A stretch of 6,876 nucleotides of DNA from Bacillota bacterium (GTDB lineage Bacteria > Bacillota > Clostridia > Oscillospirales > Ruminococcaceae), in the NCBI GenBank assembly GCA_023457175.1, contig JAEWMM010000093.1:1-6876 (forward strand), read 5' to 3'. Below, piece by piece: positions 1 to 5,601 of this stretch. The notes beneath the pieces are model-generated. The model saw nothing but the letters and a program-made list of their open reading frames with translations. It searched no databases and had not been told where the DNA came from. Positions within the stretch are counted from its first letter, which is position 1. Every line of letters starts with the position of its first letter. Both the position numbers and the translations under genes were made by a program.

Positions 1-871
1 GCTCAGTGATATCGGGGTTCTTTTTCTGCGGCATAATTGAGGAGCCGGTGGCGAAGGCGTCGTCAAGCTCGACAAACTTAAATTCCGACGAACACCAGAG
101 AATAATCTCCTCCGAAAAGCGTGAGAGGTGGGTCATAATCAGCGAGAGTGCGGCGGCCGCCTCCACGCAGAAATCGCGGTCGGAAACGCCGTCGAGGCTA
201 TTCTGCGTTACCCCGCCCGAAAAGCCCAGCAGCTTAGCGACCAGCTTGCGGTCGATGGGGTAGGTGGTGGAGGCCAGCGCGCCCGAGCCGAGCGGCGAAA
301 TATCCATGCGGCGGCAGCAGTCGTTTAAGCGGTCTAAGTCGCGCGCAAACATCTGGGCGTAGGCCATGATGTGGTGGGCAAAGGTGATCGGCTGCGCCAC
401 CTGTAAGTGGGTATAGCCGGGCATGACTGTGTCAAGATTCTGCTCGGCCTTTGCCATAATCGCCCCAATCAGCCGGTGCACTTGCATATAAATGTCGCCC
501 AGCTGACGCTTTAAGTACATCCTGATATCCAGCGCGACCTGATCGTTGCGGCTTCTGGCGGTGTGCAGGCGCTTGCCCGCGTCGCCGATGCGCTCGGTAA
601 GCACCTGCTCGACAAACATATGAATGTCCTCGGCGGAAAAATCAAATTGCAGCGCGCCGGAATCGAGATCGGCCAATATCCCCTTGAGTCCTTTGACAAT
701 CATGTCGGCGTCGGCCTGCGGGATAATGCCGCAGCGCCCCAGCATGGTGGCGTGGGCGATAGAACCGGCGATATCCTCGTGATACATCACGTGATCATAC
801 GCAATTGAAGAATTGAAGTCGTTGACACCGGCATCCAATTCCTTGCTGAACCGGCCGGACCACATTTTCAT
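1..871 (-). CDS. argH: Argininosuccinate lyase, N-terminal 290 residues (gene runs off the left edge)
   Basis: Cytoplasmic enzyme of the last arginine biosynthesis step, splitting argininosuccinate into arginine and fumarate; the family is a homotetramer of the fumarase/aspartase superfamily. The visible protein begins MKMWSGRF and has the family motifs in order: the NSSIAYD segment (20-26), HTARSRNDQ (103-111), [11 protein letters not shown] (151-161, with the conserved Thr-His pair), a GVSDRDF segment (228-234), and the superfamily signature [12 protein letters not shown] (276-287), whose serine loop is catalytic in characterised homologues. Residue 105 is Ala where many homologues have Gly, which I regard as a normal variant. 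Full-length relatives are about 455-465 aa, so roughly 165-175 residues lie outside the window. The ATG at 871 is preceded by a GGGGG Shine-Dalgarno (883-879) with a 7-nt spacer. It lies 132 nt downstream of argG on the same strand, consistent with an argGH operon. Confidence 0.97.
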   Translation of the reverse strand, partial: MKMWSGRFSKELDAGVNDFNSSIAYDHVMYHEDIAGSIAHATMLGRCGIIPQADADMIVKGLKGILADLDSGALQFDFSAEDIHMFVEQVLTERIGDAGKRLHTARSRNDQVALDIRMYLKRQLGDIYMQVHRLIGAIMAKAEQNLDTVMPGYTHLQVAQPITFAHHIMAYAQMFARDLDRLNDCCRRMDISPLGSGALASTTYPIDRKLVAKLLGFSGGVTQNSLDGVSDRDFCVEAAAALSLIMTHLSRFSEEIILWCSSEFKFVELDDAFATGSSIMPQKKNPDITE

Positions 872-938
872 AAAGTTACCCCCTGAATCAGGCTTGCGCC
901 TATGTATAAGAGAATGCTTGGGTTTCAGAAGACGAGCA

Positions 939-971
939 AAGCCCTGCCCCCACATTGCGGTTGCAGGGCTT
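939..971 (-). terminator. Hairpin between argG and argH, possible weak terminator or mRNA processing/stability element
   Basis: The arms AAGCCCTGC (971-963 read on the minus strand) and GCAGGGCTT (947-939) form a perfect 9-bp stem with a 15-nt loop, starting 33 nt past the argG stop codon. On the minus strand the stem is followed by TGCTCGTC, so there is no proper U-tract. A fully efficient intrinsic terminator is therefore unlikely. I infer partial termination or protection of the argG mRNA 3' end, leaving argH at lower expression. The pairing is seen directly; the role is not. Confidence 0.45.
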
Positions 972-1003
972 CCGGTCGTTGAAGCGTCTGTGCGAAATAA
1001 CGT

Positions 1004-2218
1004 TTACTTGCCGAGCTTTTCAGCCAGCTGGGCCTGAACCTTCAGCGGCAGGCCGAACAGGTTGATAAAGCCCTGAGAGTCCATCTGATCATAAACGGTG
1101 TCCTCGCCGAAGGTCGCAATCTCCTCGGAGTAGAGGCTGTAGGGACTGGTCGTACCCGCGCCCATGATATTGCCCTTATAAAGCTTGACCTTGACGTCGC
1201 CGGTGACATTCTTCTGGGTGGAATCGACAAAGGCCGAGAGCGCCTCGCGCAGCGGGGTAAACCACTGGCCGTTGTAGACCAGATCGGCGAACTTAAGCGC
1301 AACCTGCTGCTTGTAATGCATCGTCTCGCGGTCCAGGCAGAGGCTCTCAAGCTGCTCGTGCGCAAAGTAAAGGATCGAGCCGCCGGGCGTCTCATAAACG
1401 CCGCGGCTCTTCATGCCGACCAGGCGGTTTTCAACGAGATCGGCGATGCCCACGCCGTTTTCGCCGCCGATCTTGTTCAGGTACTTGATGATGTCGGCCG
1501 TCTTCATCTTTTTGCCATTGACGGCGACAGGCCGGCCCTGCTCAAACGAAATGGTGACATAGGCGGGCTTGTCGGGGGCCTTCTCAGGCGAGACGCCAAG
1601 CTCAAGAATTTTGTCGTACTGCGGCTCGTTGGCGGGGTCTTCAAGATCAAGGCCCTCGTGCGAGAGGTGCCAGATATTTTTATCTTTTGAGTAGTTGGTC
1701 TCGCGGTTGATGGTCAGCGGAATATTGCGCGCCTCGGCGTAGGCAATTTCATCCTCGCGGCTTTTGAGCTCCCAGGTGCGCCACGGGGCAATAATGCCCA
1801 TATCGGGCGCGAACGCCTTAATGGTCAGCTCAAAGCGTACCTGATCGTTGCCCTTGCCGGTGCAGCCGTGCGCAATGGCATCGGCGCCCTCAGCCTTGGC
1901 GATCTCCACAATCCGCTTGGCGATAATCGGGCGGGCAAACGAGGTGCCCAGCAGATATTTTCCCTCGTAGACGGCGCCGGCCTTGAGCGTGGGGACGATA
2001 AAATCGTCGCAGAACACATCGACGAGATCCTCTATATACAGCTTGGAAGCGCCGGTTTTGATCGCTTTTTCGTTCAGACCCTCAAGCTCGGCGCCCTGTC
2101 CCACGTCCGCCGCGACGGCGATAACCTCGCAACCGTAGTTCTCTTTCAACCACGGAATAATAACCGAGGTGTCGAGGCCACCCGAATAGGCAAGAACGAC
2201 CTTTTTATACTGACTCAT
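1004..2218 (-). CDS. argG: Argininosuccinate synthase
   Basis: Cytoplasmic ATP-dependent ligase joining citrulline and aspartate to give argininosuccinate, AMP and pyrophosphate; it supplies the substrate of the argH product encoded next. At 404 aa it matches the usual length of about 400. Family signatures are clear: the N-type ATP pyrophosphatase loop YSGGLDTS (11-18), [17 protein letters not shown] (85-101), the second signature [13 protein letters not shown] (118-130), and [10 protein letters not shown] (271-280) in the synthetase domain. I chose the ATG at 2218 because GGAGG (2232-2228) lies 9 nt upstream and [14 protein letters not shown] is the normal N-terminus. The frame stays open 41 codons further upstream, but that stretch is AT-rich, does not resemble ArgG, and includes the ribosome binding site and promoter. 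Probable arginine-responsive regulation is described under the upstream operator. Confidence 0.98.
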   Translation of the reverse strand: MSQYKKVVLAYSGGLDTSVIIPWLKENYGCEVIAVAADVGQGAELEGLNEKAIKTGASKLYIEDLVDVFCDDFIVPTLKAGAVYEGKYLLGTSFARPIIAKRIVEIAKAEGADAIAHGCTGKGNDQVRFELTIKAFAPDMGIIAPWRTWELKSREDEIAYAEARNIPLTINRETNYSKDKNIWHLSHEGLDLEDPANEPQYDKILELGVSPEKAPDKPAYVTISFEQGRPVAVNGKKMKTADIIKYLNKIGGENGVGIADLVENRLVGMKSRGVYETPGGSILYFAHEQLESLCLDRETMHYKQQVALKFADLVYNGQWFTPLREALSAFVDSTQKNVTGDVKVKLYKGNIMGAGTTSPYSLYSEEIATFGEDTVYDQMDSQGFINLFGLPLKVQAQLAEKLGK

Positions 2219-2261
2219 AATAAGCATCCTCCATAAAATTGCTTGGTTCATAATGTTATGA

Positions 2262-2275
2262 TTAATAATTATACA
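2262..2275 (-). promoter_or_regulatory. Candidate ArgR/AhrC operator (ARG box) upstream of argG
   Basis: On the minus strand the sequence reads TGTATAATTATTAA. The known ARG-box core is TGAAT-wwww-ATTCA, so this matches 12 of 14 positions, with one mismatch in each half-site. It overlaps the candidate argG -10 hexamer, so a bound arginine repressor would block polymerase. AT-rich spacers produce such matches by chance, and no argR gene is in the window, so the call is an inference strengthened only by its position before an arginine gene. Confidence 0.45.
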
Positions 2276-2296
2276 TAGTTTTTGCAAAAAGAAAAG
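2268..2296 (-). promoter_or_regulatory. Candidate argG promoter
   Basis: A perfect TATAAT (-10) lies at 2273-2268 on the minus strand. It would start transcription near 2261, giving a leader of about 43 nt before the argG ATG. The -35 at 17-bp spacing is CTTTTC (2296-2291), a poor match to TTGACA, so the promoter may be weak or may need an activator. Confidence 0.45.
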
Positions 2297-2346
2297 AGGG
2301 TAAAGCATAATTATTCGTAAAAGCCGTAAAATTTGTATCAATCTCT

Positions 2347-2404
2347 AAAAAAGGCGGGTTGTTGGCATTTTTATTAGATAAGTTTGCTTAACACGCCCTT
2401 CGCC
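2347..2404 (-). terminator. Possible weak minus-strand terminator or attenuator upstream of argG
   Basis: On the minus strand GGCG (2404-2401) can pair with CGCC (2356-2353), extended by two further G-C pairs across a 2-nt bulge, and six Ts (2352-2347) follow directly. The U-tract is convincing, but the stem is short and the loop is close to 40 nt, so this may be chance. It would matter only if a transcript toward argG starts upstream of 2404. Confidence 0.2.
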
Positions 2405-2547
2405 TTATATGGGTATCTCTTTAAATTAAGCCGGGCCGGGCGCATTTATGCGGCCTCATTAGTGTATATAATCAGTAATATTCATAAATTCAGTATAAAA
2501 ACCATGAGAGAAATACCATTTCCTCATAGAATAAGCGATTTACATTA

Positions 2548-2575
2548 TTGACATTGAAATTTAAAATATTAAAAT
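2548..2575 (+). promoter_or_regulatory. cls promoter P1 (sigma-A type)
   Basis: The -35 TTGACA (2548-2553) is a perfect consensus match, followed after 16 bp by TAAAAT (2570-2575), a 5/6 match to the -10. Transcription would begin near 2582, about 80 nt ahead of the TTG start of cls. This is one of the strongest promoter matches in the window. Confidence 0.75.
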
Positions 2576-2591
2576 AGAGTTGTGCGATCCA

Positions 2592-2620
2592 TTGAAAAAT
2601 TACGGCTTTAGCGGTATAAT
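2592..2620 (+). promoter_or_regulatory. cls promoter P2 (sigma-A type)
   Basis: TTGAAA (2592-2597) and a perfect TATAAT (2615-2620) are separated by the ideal 17 bp. Transcription would begin near 2627, leaving a leader of about 37 nt before the TTG at 2664. The -10 overlaps the in-frame ATG at 2619, so that ATG cannot be the start on P2 transcripts. Together with P1 it forms a tandem promoter pair. Confidence 0.7.
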
Positions 2621-2651
2621 GATGGAAATATGTTGCAAGCTTTCGTCAAGT

Positions 2652-2660
2652 GAAGGTGAT
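2652..2660 (+). promoter_or_regulatory. Ribosome binding site that fixes the cls TTG start
   Basis: GAAGGTGAT matches the 16S anti-Shine-Dalgarno complement GGAGGTGAT at 8 of 9 positions and ends 3 nt before the TTG at 2664. No comparable site precedes the ATG codons at 2619 and 2622. Confidence 0.75.
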
Positions 2661-2663
2661 GGT

Positions 2664-4202
2664 TTGGACAAGGGGATTAGAAGGCTAAAAAAACTGCTTT
2701 TTTCGCGTGCGCTGATTGTCTCGATATTGGTGGCCGGTCAGATTTTGATTCTGCTGCTGTTCATCCTCAGGCTTTCGCGCTATTTTGCCGCCATGTACGG
2801 CGTTTTTATGCTGCTCTCAGCGGTTGTGACGCTTGTCGTCGTCAATAAGGAGGTTAATCCCTCTTATAAATTGGCCTGGATTATCCCCATTTTAATGTTT
2901 CCGCTCTTCGGAGGCTTGTTTTATCTGATTTTCGGCAACACGCATTTAAGCAAAAGCCTGTCGGCCCGCATGCGCCGGGTGGAAGAGCGCATTAATCTTA
3001 AAGAAGCGCAGACCGCCGAAACGCAGGCGCTGCTTAAAACGCTGCCGCAGTCGTTGCAAAACCAGTCGCGTTACCTGCTTGGTGCGGGTTATCCGGCCTA
3101 CTGCCGCACTCAAACGCGCTACCTTACCCCGGGCGAGCACAAATTTGAAGCGCTGCTCAAAGCGCTTGAACGCGCGGAGCGCTACATCTTTCTGGAGTAT
3201 TTCATCATTGATGAAGGCGCTATGTGGAACAGTATCTTAGCGCTATTGGAGCGCAAGGTCAAAGAGGGCGTGGAGGTTCGCGTTATCTACGACGGCTTTG
3301 GCTGCCTGATGACGCTGCCGGATCATTATTTTGAGACGCTGCGTCAAAAGGGCATTCAATGCATTGAGTTTAACCCGCTGATTCCGGTGGTGACGCTTTT
3401 GATGAACAACCGCGACCACCGCAAGATCCTCGTTGTGGATGGACAAGTCGGGTTTATGGGCGGCGTAAATATCGCCGACGAGTATATCAATGCCGCCGAC
3501 CGGTTCGGGCATTGGAAGGATGCCGCCGTTGAGCTGACCGGGGAAGCGGTCTGGAGCCTGACGGCCATGTTCCTCTCGATGTGGGATGCCGTCACCGGCG
3601 AGGATACGCGCGTGGAATTTTACCGCGCGCCGCCGTCTGAAACGCTGCCCAACGGTATCGTTCAACCCTATTCCGATTCGCCGCTCGACAACGAGCAAGT
3701 CGGCGAAATGGTCTATCTCAATATCATCAACCGCGCCGAAAAATACGTCTATATCTGCACCCCCTATTTGATTGTCGACAACGAGACGGTGACGGCGCTG
3801 CTGCTGGCCGCTAAAAACGGGGTGGATGTCCGCATCATTACGCCGCACCGGGGCGACAAATGGTATGTGCATATGGTCACCCGCGCCTATTATGCCCAGC
3901 TGGTGCGCGGCGGCGTCAAAATATACGAGTATACGCCCGGCTTTATACACGCAAAAACCTTTGTAGCCGACGACGAGGTGGCTACGGTCGGCACCATTAA
4001 TCTCGACTACCGCAGCTTTTATCTGCATTTTGAGTGCGGGGTATGGATGGCGCGCACGCAAGCGGTGTGCGATATCCGCGCGGACTTTTTAAGCACGCTG
4101 GCGCTTTGCGAGCCGATCAGCGCCAACAGCCGGCAACTGAATACCGGTTGGGTGCTGCGGCTGGTCAGCGCGGTGCTGCGCTTGTTTTCGCCGCTGATGT
4201 AA
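2664..4202 (+). CDS. cls: Cardiolipin synthase (phospholipase D superfamily)
   Basis: Membrane enzyme of the bacterial type that condenses two phosphatidylglycerol molecules to cardiolipin and glycerol. From the TTG start the protein is 512 aa, as expected for the family at about 480-515 aa. The N-terminus carries two to three hydrophobic segments (about 16-36, 44-60 and 71-91), matching the PLD nuclease N-terminal membrane region. Two catalytic HxKxxxxD motifs follow: H252/K254/D259 in HRKILVVDG, then GGVNIADEY; and H429/K431/D436 in HAKTFVADD, then GTINLDYRSF. Both are intact, so the enzyme should be active. An upstream extension of 28 codons is open but carries promoter P2, so I exclude it. 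An iclR gene follows after 49 nt. A paralogue with another lipid or alcohol substrate is possible, but cardiolipin synthase is by far the best reading. Confidence 0.95.
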   Translation: MDKGIRRLKKLLFSRALIVSILVAGQILILLLFILRLSRYFAAMYGVFMLLSAVVTLVVVNKEVNPSYKLAWIIPILMFPLFGGLFYLIFGNTHLSKSLSARMRRVEERINLKEAQTAETQALLKTLPQSLQNQSRYLLGAGYPAYCRTQTRYLTPGEHKFEALLKALERAERYIFLEYFIIDEGAMWNSILALLERKVKEGVEVRVIYDGFGCLMTLPDHYFETLRQKGIQCIEFNPLIPVVTLLMNNRDHRKILVVDGQVGFMGGVNIADEYINAADRFGHWKDAAVELTGEAVWSLTAMFLSMWDAVTGEDTRVEFYRAPPSETLPNGIVQPYSDSPLDNEQVGEMVYLNIINRAEKYVYICTPYLIVDNETVTALLLAAKNGVDVRIITPHRGDKWYVHMVTRAYYAQLVRGGVKIYEYTPGFIHAKTFVADDEVATVGTINLDYRSFYLHFECGVWMARTQAVCDIRADFLSTLALCEPISANSRQLNTGWVLRLVSAVLRLFSPLM

Positions 4203-4210
4203 AACATAAT
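4182..4210 (+). promoter_or_regulatory. Weak candidate promoter for iclR at the 3' end of cls
   Basis: CATAAT (4205-4210, 5/6 to the -10) is preceded at 17 bp by TTGTTT (4182-4187, 3/6 to the -35). If used, iclR could be transcribed separately from cls. The match is weak and may be chance. Confidence 0.25.
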
Positions 4211-4213
4211 AAA

Positions 4214-4227
4214 GCCAAGCGATTGGC
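4214..4227. repeat. Short inverted repeat between cls and iclR
   Basis: GCCAA and TTGGC flank a GCGA tetraloop of the GNRA type. It is followed by ATTAATTT and not a real T-run, so it is a poor terminator. It lies 25 nt before the iclR ATG and just upstream of its ribosome binding site, where an autoregulatory operator or an mRNA stability hairpin would fit. The role is unproven. Confidence 0.35.
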
Positions 4228-4251
4228 ATTAATTTAAAGGAGGCATGCCTT

Positions 4252-5055
4252 ATGAAAAGAAACCTGGGAACCGATAAGACCACGCGTTCCAACCAGTCTT
4301 CCGAGAAAATGCTTGCAATTTTAGAGCGCATGTCCGAGCAGGATGAGCCGATACGTCTACAGGATATCTCCCGTCTGGTCGGGATGAACGAAAGCACCGC
4401 GCTGCGCTATATTGCCACGCTGCAAAAAAGCGGCTATGTGGTGCAGGATTCCGACACCGGGCGGTATTCGCTCACCTATAAGATCTGCGCCGTGGCGGCC
4501 AATGTATCGAGCCGGAAAAATATCCGTAATATCTGTTCGCCCTATCTGCGCTCGATTGCGCATATCTTCTCAGAGTCGGCCAACGTCGCCGAAGAGCATA
4601 ACATGATGGTCGTGTATATTGAGGCGATCAGCGGCCCGCGCCAGCTTTTGATGACCACCCGCCGCGTGGGCAATGTGTCCCCTATGCACTGTACGGCGGT
4701 GGGCAAGCTTTTGCTGCTCAACTACAGCCAGCAGCAGCTTCAGCAGTATGTTGCCGCCAAGGGCCTGCCGTCGCTCACCGACCACACCATCACCGAGCCC
4801 GGCCGTCTGTTTGCCGAGCTTGATAAGGTTCGGACACAGGGCTATGCCTTTGACAACGAGGAGTATGAGCCCGGCGCGCGATGTGTCGCCGCGCCAATCT
4901 ACGACTACACCGGCAATATTATCGCGGGCTTAAGCGTCAGTGGCCCTATTACCCGCATGACCGACGAACATATTTACGAAAAGCTTCCCTTTCTGCTTGA
5001 TGCGGCACAGCAAATTTCGCTGCGTATGGGCTACGAGGGACGCTTGCTGCGGTGA
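4252..5055 (+). CDS. IclR-family transcriptional regulator
   Basis: Cytoplasmic DNA-binding regulator of 267 aa, typical for IclR proteins (about 240-280). The N-terminal winged helix-turn-helix spans roughly 16-78: helices within LQDISRLVGMNESTALRYIA (36-55), then the wing ending TGRYSLTYKI (69-78). The effector-binding domain fills about 90-262 and shows MHCTAVGKLLL (145-155), GYAFDNEEYEPGARCVAAPI (197-216) and GLSVSGP (226-232), all hallmarks of the family. The ATG at 4252 follows AAAGGAGG (4236-4243) with an 8-nt spacer. IclR proteins bind palindromes as dimers or tetramers and sense small metabolites, often sugar acids or aromatic compounds. Nothing here identifies the ligand, since no catabolic gene is adjacent. 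It may be read from the cls promoters and ends at an intrinsic terminator. Targets are unknown; the dyads at 4214-4227 and 5243-5263 are candidates. Confidence 0.93.
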   Translation: MKRNLGTDKTTRSNQSSEKMLAILERMSEQDEPIRLQDISRLVGMNESTALRYIATLQKSGYVVQDSDTGRYSLTYKICAVAANVSSRKNIRNICSPYLRSIAHIFSESANVAEEHNMMVVYIEAISGPRQLLMTTRRVGNVSPMHCTAVGKLLLLNYSQQQLQQYVAAKGLPSLTDHTITEPGRLFAELDKVRTQGYAFDNEEYEPGARCVAAPIYDYTGNIIAGLSVSGPITRMTDEHIYEKLPFLLDAAQQISLRMGYEGRLLR

Positions 5056-5080
5056 CGCTCTGGAATTCAGACAGGAAAAG

Positions 5081-5130
5081 CTCCGCCCCGTTTGCGGTCA
5101 GCCGCCGACAGGGCGGAGAATTTTGTTGTT
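5081..5130 (+). terminator. Intrinsic terminator after iclR
   Basis: CTCCGCCC (5081-5088) and GGGCGGAG (5111-5118) pair perfectly over 8 G-C-rich bp. The loop contains a smaller hairpin, GCGG-TCAG-CCGC (5094-5105). The stem is followed by AATTTTGTTGTT. It starts 26 nt past the iclR stop. On the other strand the stem is followed by CTTTTCC, so weak bidirectional action is possible, though no gene converges on it. Confidence 0.8.
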
Positions 5131-5220
5131 GCTGAAACACACCAAAGGTTCACAGCTTGTTTATTCTGCGTCGGCCTTACGGCGGGCAAGATGTTCAGTT
5201 GGTCGCTCTTTCATGGCTGC

Positions 5221-5238
5221 CGGGCAGAAATTTGCCCG
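5221..5238. repeat. Inverted repeat CGGGCA / TGCCCG
   Basis: A 6-bp perfect stem (5221-5226 with 5233-5238) encloses the 6-nt loop GAAATT. It lies 4 nt before a second, longer dyad. No T-run follows, so it does not look like a terminator. The function is unknown. Confidence 0.4.
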
Positions 5239-5242
5239 CAAT

Positions 5243-5263
5243 CTGTAAAAATTGATTTTACAG
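5243..5263. repeat. Perfect dyad upstream of the capA promoter, candidate operator
   Basis: CTGTAAAA (5243-5250) and TTTTACAG (5256-5263) are exact inverted copies around the 5-nt centre ATTGA. The centre lies about 57 bp upstream of the predicted transcription start near 5310, a position typical of activator sites. It is AT-rich and symmetric like a protein-binding site and lacks terminator features. The adjacent IclR regulator is one possible ligand, by proximity only. The 19-bp TGT...ACA span does not fit the 17-bp TnrA box. Confidence 0.5.
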
Positions 5264-5294
5264 GCAATAACCGCATAAAAAATGGACACTTTTG

Positions 5295-5303
5295 TGGTAG
5301 AAT
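5295..5303 (+). promoter_or_regulatory. Extended -10 promoter for capA
   Basis: TGGTAGAAT carries the TGn extension followed by TAGAAT, a 5/6 match to TATAAT. The -35 position at 17 bp (5275-5280, ATAAAA) is poor, which is common for extended -10 promoters and fits a promoter needing an activator at the upstream dyad. The predicted start near 5310 yields a 5' leader of roughly 290 nt. Confidence 0.5.
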
Positions 5304-5424
5304 AAAAACCATAGCCGCCACGGCTGCGGCGTGGCTTATACAAATCTCCGATAAAACGGTAAAACAGGTTGGCCCGTCCGGATAACTGCCGTATTCAATG
5401 ACCAAAACGCAATAAAAGCGGTGT

Positions 5425-5450
5425 GTCTGCGTTGCCTGCGGCAAGCAGAC
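5425..5450 (+). other. Strong stem-loop within the capA leader
   Basis: GTCTGC (5425-5430) pairs with GCAGAC (5445-5450) and TTGCC (5432-5436) pairs with GGCAA (5440-5444). This makes 11 bp interrupted by one bulged G (5431) and capped by a TGC triloop. No T-run follows on either strand, so it is not an intrinsic terminator. It is the most stable local element in the leader and may be an arm of a cis-regulatory RNA. Confidence 0.5.
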
Positions 5451-5538
5451 GATGCAGCCAAAGATAAAACAACCGCCCGGGCTTGAGTGTTTTAGTTGTT
5501 GGTAAAGACACAACGATTGGGCCAAACGCATAAAGCAA

Positions 5539-5576
5539 GCGCAGGATTTAGATACCGTTGGGCCTGCTGCCTGTGC
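5539..5576 (+). other. Leader stem just upstream of the capA ribosome binding site
   Basis: GCGCAGG (5539-5545) can pair with CCTGTGC (5570-5576) over 7 bp including one G-U pair. It closes 14 nt before the Shine-Dalgarno GGAGGG at 5591-5596. A competing pairing, GCAGG with CCTGC (5563-5567), uses the same left arm. Control of capA translation is possible, but the pairing is modest and unproven. Confidence 0.3.
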
Positions 5577-5601
5577 GGATCGGAATACGTGGAGGGAATT
5601 G

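Larger units (their letters stand above)
2219..2547. other. AT-rich divergent spacer between argG and cls
   Basis: I see no convincing gene here. Apart from the argG promoter and operator, two features stand out. A GC-rich patch at 2431-2455 can fold as CGCA-TTTA-TGCG flanked by GGCC on both sides. A minus-strand CCCGCC followed by six Ts (2358-2347) resembles the end of a terminator. On the minus strand at 2487-2475 two TGAAT half-sites occur in direct orientation, reminiscent of ARG half-sites but not arranged as a normal box. Confidence 0.6.
5131..5601 (+). other. Long noncoding spacer and capA leader
   Basis: I find no convincing protein gene here. Reading frames crossing it lack ribosome binding sites and family motifs, and the longest on the opposite strand begins inside capA. 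The left part (5131-5294) holds two adjacent inverted repeats, and an extended -10 element follows. The stretch from about 5310 to the capA start would be transcribed as a leader of roughly 290 nt rich in inverted repeats. No tRNA-like motif or riboswitch class I know was recognised. Confidence 0.65.

Noticed and set aside
6..328. Short plus-strand open frames at the left edge
   Set aside because: They are antisense to argH, whose conserved motifs, including the [12 protein letters not shown] signature, cover this interval.
2219..2341. Upstream 41-codon extension of argG
   Set aside because: The extension contains the argG Shine-Dalgarno and promoter and does not resemble ArgG N-termini.
3243..4061. 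A 272-codon open frame on the minus strand inside cls
   Set aside because: It is antisense to intact PLD motifs of cls, has no ribosome binding site that I can see and no recognisable family motif; it results from the GC-biased codon use of cls.
5092..5385. A 97-codon plus-strand frame after iclR
   Set aside because: It starts inside the iclR terminator loop, lacks a ribosome binding site and crosses the dyads and promoter.
5550..5597. Resemblance to the 3' half of a TPP riboswitch (GATACCGTTGGGCCTG followed later by GGAGGGAA)
   Set aside because: The invariant CTGAGA is absent and no matching 5' P1 strand is visible, so the similarity is probably chance.
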